In this document: one piece after another, positions 62,366 through 64,000 of the stretch
How the letters are laid out: each line of letters opens with the position of its first letter
Position numbering within the stretch: position 1 is the stretch's first letter
From: an uncultured Bacteroidota bacterium
GTDB lineage: Bacteria; Bacteroidota; Bacteroidia; B-17B0; Aurantibacillaceae
Reading direction: 5' to 3'
Assembly: GCA_937873155.1 (NCBI GenBank)
Contig: CALMVZ010000011.1
Coordinates: 434,001-498,000 of the forward strand
DNA: 64,000 bases
Notes under the pieces: model-generated
Told to the model about the DNA's origin: nothing
What the model saw: only the letters and a program-made list of their open reading frames with translations
Database searches by the model: none
Translations under genes and position numbers: made by a program

Positions 62366-63364
62366 TTAATTCGTACCAAGTACTTTTAACAACTCATCTA
62401 ATTTAGGAGTCAGGATAATTTCCGTTCTCCTGTTCTTTTTTCTTGCTTCAGGGGTTTTTGCCGGATCCAAAGGGAAAAATTCACCACGGCCTGCAGATGT
62501 GATCCGTTTTGGATCGATAGTTGTTCCTCCTAAAATAATTTTTGTTACAGATGTTGCACGCATCACACTAAGATCCCAATTATCTTTTATTTCTCCCGCG
62601 CCCTTCATTGGAACATCGTCAGTATGGCCCTCTACCATTACATTGATATCAACCTCTTTTTCTAAAACTTTTGCGACATGCTTCAACGCTTCAACGCCTT
62701 TAGGTTCAACCGCAGTTTTTCCGCTCGCAAATAGTAAACTCTCATCCATACTCACATAAACTTTCCCATTCTTTTGCGTGATCGTTAACCCCTTATTTTC
62801 AAAGCTGAATAAAGCATCGCTCATTTTCTTTTTAAGATCAGCAGCAGCCTGGTCTTTTTTCTTAAGTATATCTTCAAGTTCGGCTACACGGGCCTCACGT
62901 TTTTTTAATTCAGCAGAAAGCGCTTCCAGTTCGGCTTGTTGTTTTTTCAAACGCATTTCCAAACCGTTCAATTCATCTTGCTTTTTCAACAATTGTTCCT
63001 GTGTGAATTGAAGGTCGCCCGTCAATTTTGCATTATCTTTTTCACTGCCTGCCATTAATTTTTCAAGGCGCGCCATTAGCTGTTCGTTCAGCGCATTAAG
63101 CTTATCATATTTACCGGTAAGATTTCTGTAACTCGCCCCGGTAATTGAAGTATCTTTTTGTAATCCGTTCAGCGCTTTCGCATCTTTTTCCGATTGTGCT
63201 TTTAGTTCAGCAAATTTAGCTTCACTCTCAGCGCAAGACTTTTTGAGTGCGGTCAATTCTTTATCACAAGCATCAGCTTTAGCTTTTGTTTCTTCCATTA
63301 AGCGTTGCGGTACACAGCCTGCCATGCCTAAAAGTATAGCGGGTATTAAAACGAATCTTTTCAT
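62366..63364 (-). CDS. OmpA-family lipoprotein with long coiled coil
   Basis: A 332-residue protein from ATG 63364; an in-frame TTG lies one codon upstream. The lipoprotein signal is VLIPAILLGMAGC with lipidated Cys18. Residues about 25-190 are a long charged coiled coil. The C terminus (about 200-325) is an OmpA-like domain: LLFASGKTAVEPKGVEALKH, VMVEGHTDDVP and MRATSVTKIIL. It binds peptidoglycan and spans from the outer membrane to the wall. It forms a two-gene unit with mscL. Confidence 0.92.
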   Translation of the reverse strand: MKRFVLIPAILLGMAGCVPQRLMEETKAKADACDKELTALKKSCAESEAKFAELKAQSEKDAKALNGLQKDTSITGASYRNLTGKYDKLNALNEQLMARLEKLMAGSEKDNAKLTGDLQFTQEQLLKKQDELNGLEMRLKKQQAELEALSAELKKREARVAELEDILKKKDQAAADLKKKMSDALFSFENKGLTITQKNGKVYVSMDESLLFASGKTAVEPKGVEALKHVAKVLEKEVDINVMVEGHTDDVPMKGAGEIKDNWDLSVMRATSVTKIILGGTTIDPKRITSAGRGEFFPLDPAKTPEARKKNRRTEIILTPKLDELLKVLGTN

Positions 63365-63562
63365 CAATTTTTGTTTTACTCAAAATTACCTCAGTAACTA
63401 ACAACTATTGGAAGACTTTCCTATACTTTTTAACAAACTGTTTGTGGTAATTTTTAACATATTTTAGGTAACAAAGCCTGTTTTAGGCCGTATAATTGTG
63501 TGTGCCGATCTCAATATCCCATAAATCCGGCCAATTGAGCAGCGGCATTAAAAGCAGCTTTT

Positions 63563-64000
63563 ATGGAAACACTCAATAAAAATTGGCTTACCGAAGGGCT
63601 CTCAGACTTTGAGTACAAGAAGTATATTTTACTGGCCTATCTGCAAAAAGTGAAACTTCATTTTGATAAGACCGAGTTATATCCGCCATTATCTGATCTT
63701 ATCTGGCATTATAGAAATCTGTTAAGTATAAAAACATCCTACGAGCAATTGGATTCTGGGTTTAAAAAAGAATTAGAAAGTTTTGATGTGAAAGACCTGA
63801 AACTGATCTATTCGAAACACCAACAGGAAGAATGGCTGAAAGAAATGACAGATATCATTCAATACGCAACACCCTTGCTGGAAAAAAACATTTATGACGG
63901 GAAAAAAATCTATGATCTGATAGAAGAACAATTGAATCTTAGTACGGTTGGTATCATGCCTCTCGACCATTCAGAGGGCTATTTTTTATTCCATTATACG
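63563..64000 (+). CDS. Hypothetical protein, cut by right window edge
   Basis: An open frame from ATG 63563 to the window end, 146 codons without a stop. The sequence is soluble, Leu/Lys/Glu-rich and helical (TEGLSDFEYKKYILLAYLQK; LSTVGIMPLDHSEGYFLFHY). No domain is recognised. It is divergent from the OmpA lipoprotein gene across 198 bp that contain a small palindrome ACAAAC-T-GTTTGT at 63433-63445. Confidence 0.7.
   Translation, partial: METLNKNWLTEGLSDFEYKKYILLAYLQKVKLHFDKTELYPPLSDLIWHYRNLLSIKTSYEQLDSGFKKELESFDVKDLKLIYSKHQQEEWLKEMTDIIQYATPLLEKNIYDGKKIYDLIEEQLNLSTVGIMPLDHSEGYFLFHYT

Noticed and set aside
1-64000. tRNA, rRNA, prophage or insertion sequence genes
   Set aside because: Intergenic regions were read for CCA-type tRNA ends and cloverleaf patterns, and proteins for transposase or integrase motifs; none was seen.

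Overview
The window is chromosomal DNA from a member of the Bacteroidota, probably a free-living, aerobic, gliding-type lineage. The signs are secreted proteins with type IX secretion (T9SS) C-terminal signals (both the Por-tail and the gliding-associated CHU_C type), a PorE-like OmpA/TPR/propeller protein, an HEPN-fused sulfite reductase, FeoA-FeoB, -7 promoter elements of the form TAnnTTTG, hardly any Shine-Dalgarno sequences, and AT-rich DNA with long Ig-like adhesins. I see no rRNA, tRNA, CRISPR array, transposase, integrase or phage gene.

Region 1 (1-2547, minus) is the N-terminal 849 residues of a large secreted Ig-repeat adhesin that runs off the left edge. Region 2 (2603-14304, plus) is the centrepiece: a complete assimilatory sulfate reduction locus. 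An Rrf2-type regulator is followed by a 352-bp leader that holds a second copy of the regulator's probable operator, a Met/Cys-rich 36-codon leader ORF and a terminator hairpin. Then come sulfite reductase, uroporphyrinogen methyltransferase, a DUF2490 protein, a siroheme-synthase/TSUP-transporter fusion, ferredoxin-NADP reductase, OsmC, MetZ, APS reductase, CysD and CysN. Together they import the sulfur source, activate sulfate to APS, reduce it to sulfite and sulfide, make the siroheme cofactor, supply electrons, and fix sulfide into homocysteine.

Region 3 (14361-26632) holds a membrane-anchored glutamate-synthase-like protein, a photolyase, LysS with a lipoprotein gene, a DUF1648 membrane protein, two tandem T9SS cargo paralogues sharing a 250-bp identical block, and a Kup potassium transporter. 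Region 4 (26629-41052) holds a TPR histidine kinase, an Lgt-like fusion protein, a YifB ATPase, trigger factor, a secreted esterase, a RetSat/CrtI-like oxidoreductase, a DUF5686 outer-membrane protein with LptB, and a two-gene nucleotidyltransferase module broken by a frameshift.

Region 5 (41149-57860) is mostly housekeeping: PurQ, hydrolases, a truncated ALDH, TrmH, patatin, an M3 peptidase, two 7TM-like proteins (one with a SpoIIE phosphatase), a MORN-repeat lipoprotein, polyprenyl synthase, RlmN, an amidohydrolase, FeoAB and YdcF. Region 6 (57938-64000) holds a TPR protein and a PorE-like OmpA protein, a putative outer-membrane protein, MscL, a second OmpA lipoprotein and the start of an unknown gene.

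The most interesting finding is the sulfur-operon leader: paired Rrf2-like operators plus a Met/Cys-rich leader peptide followed by competing hairpins, suggesting two layers of control (repressor and translation-coupled attenuation). Also of note are three families of palindromic intergenic elements, the siroheme-synthase/TSUP fusion and the Lgt-like/beta-rich fusion. All function calls rest on motif recognition by eye; no database search was run.
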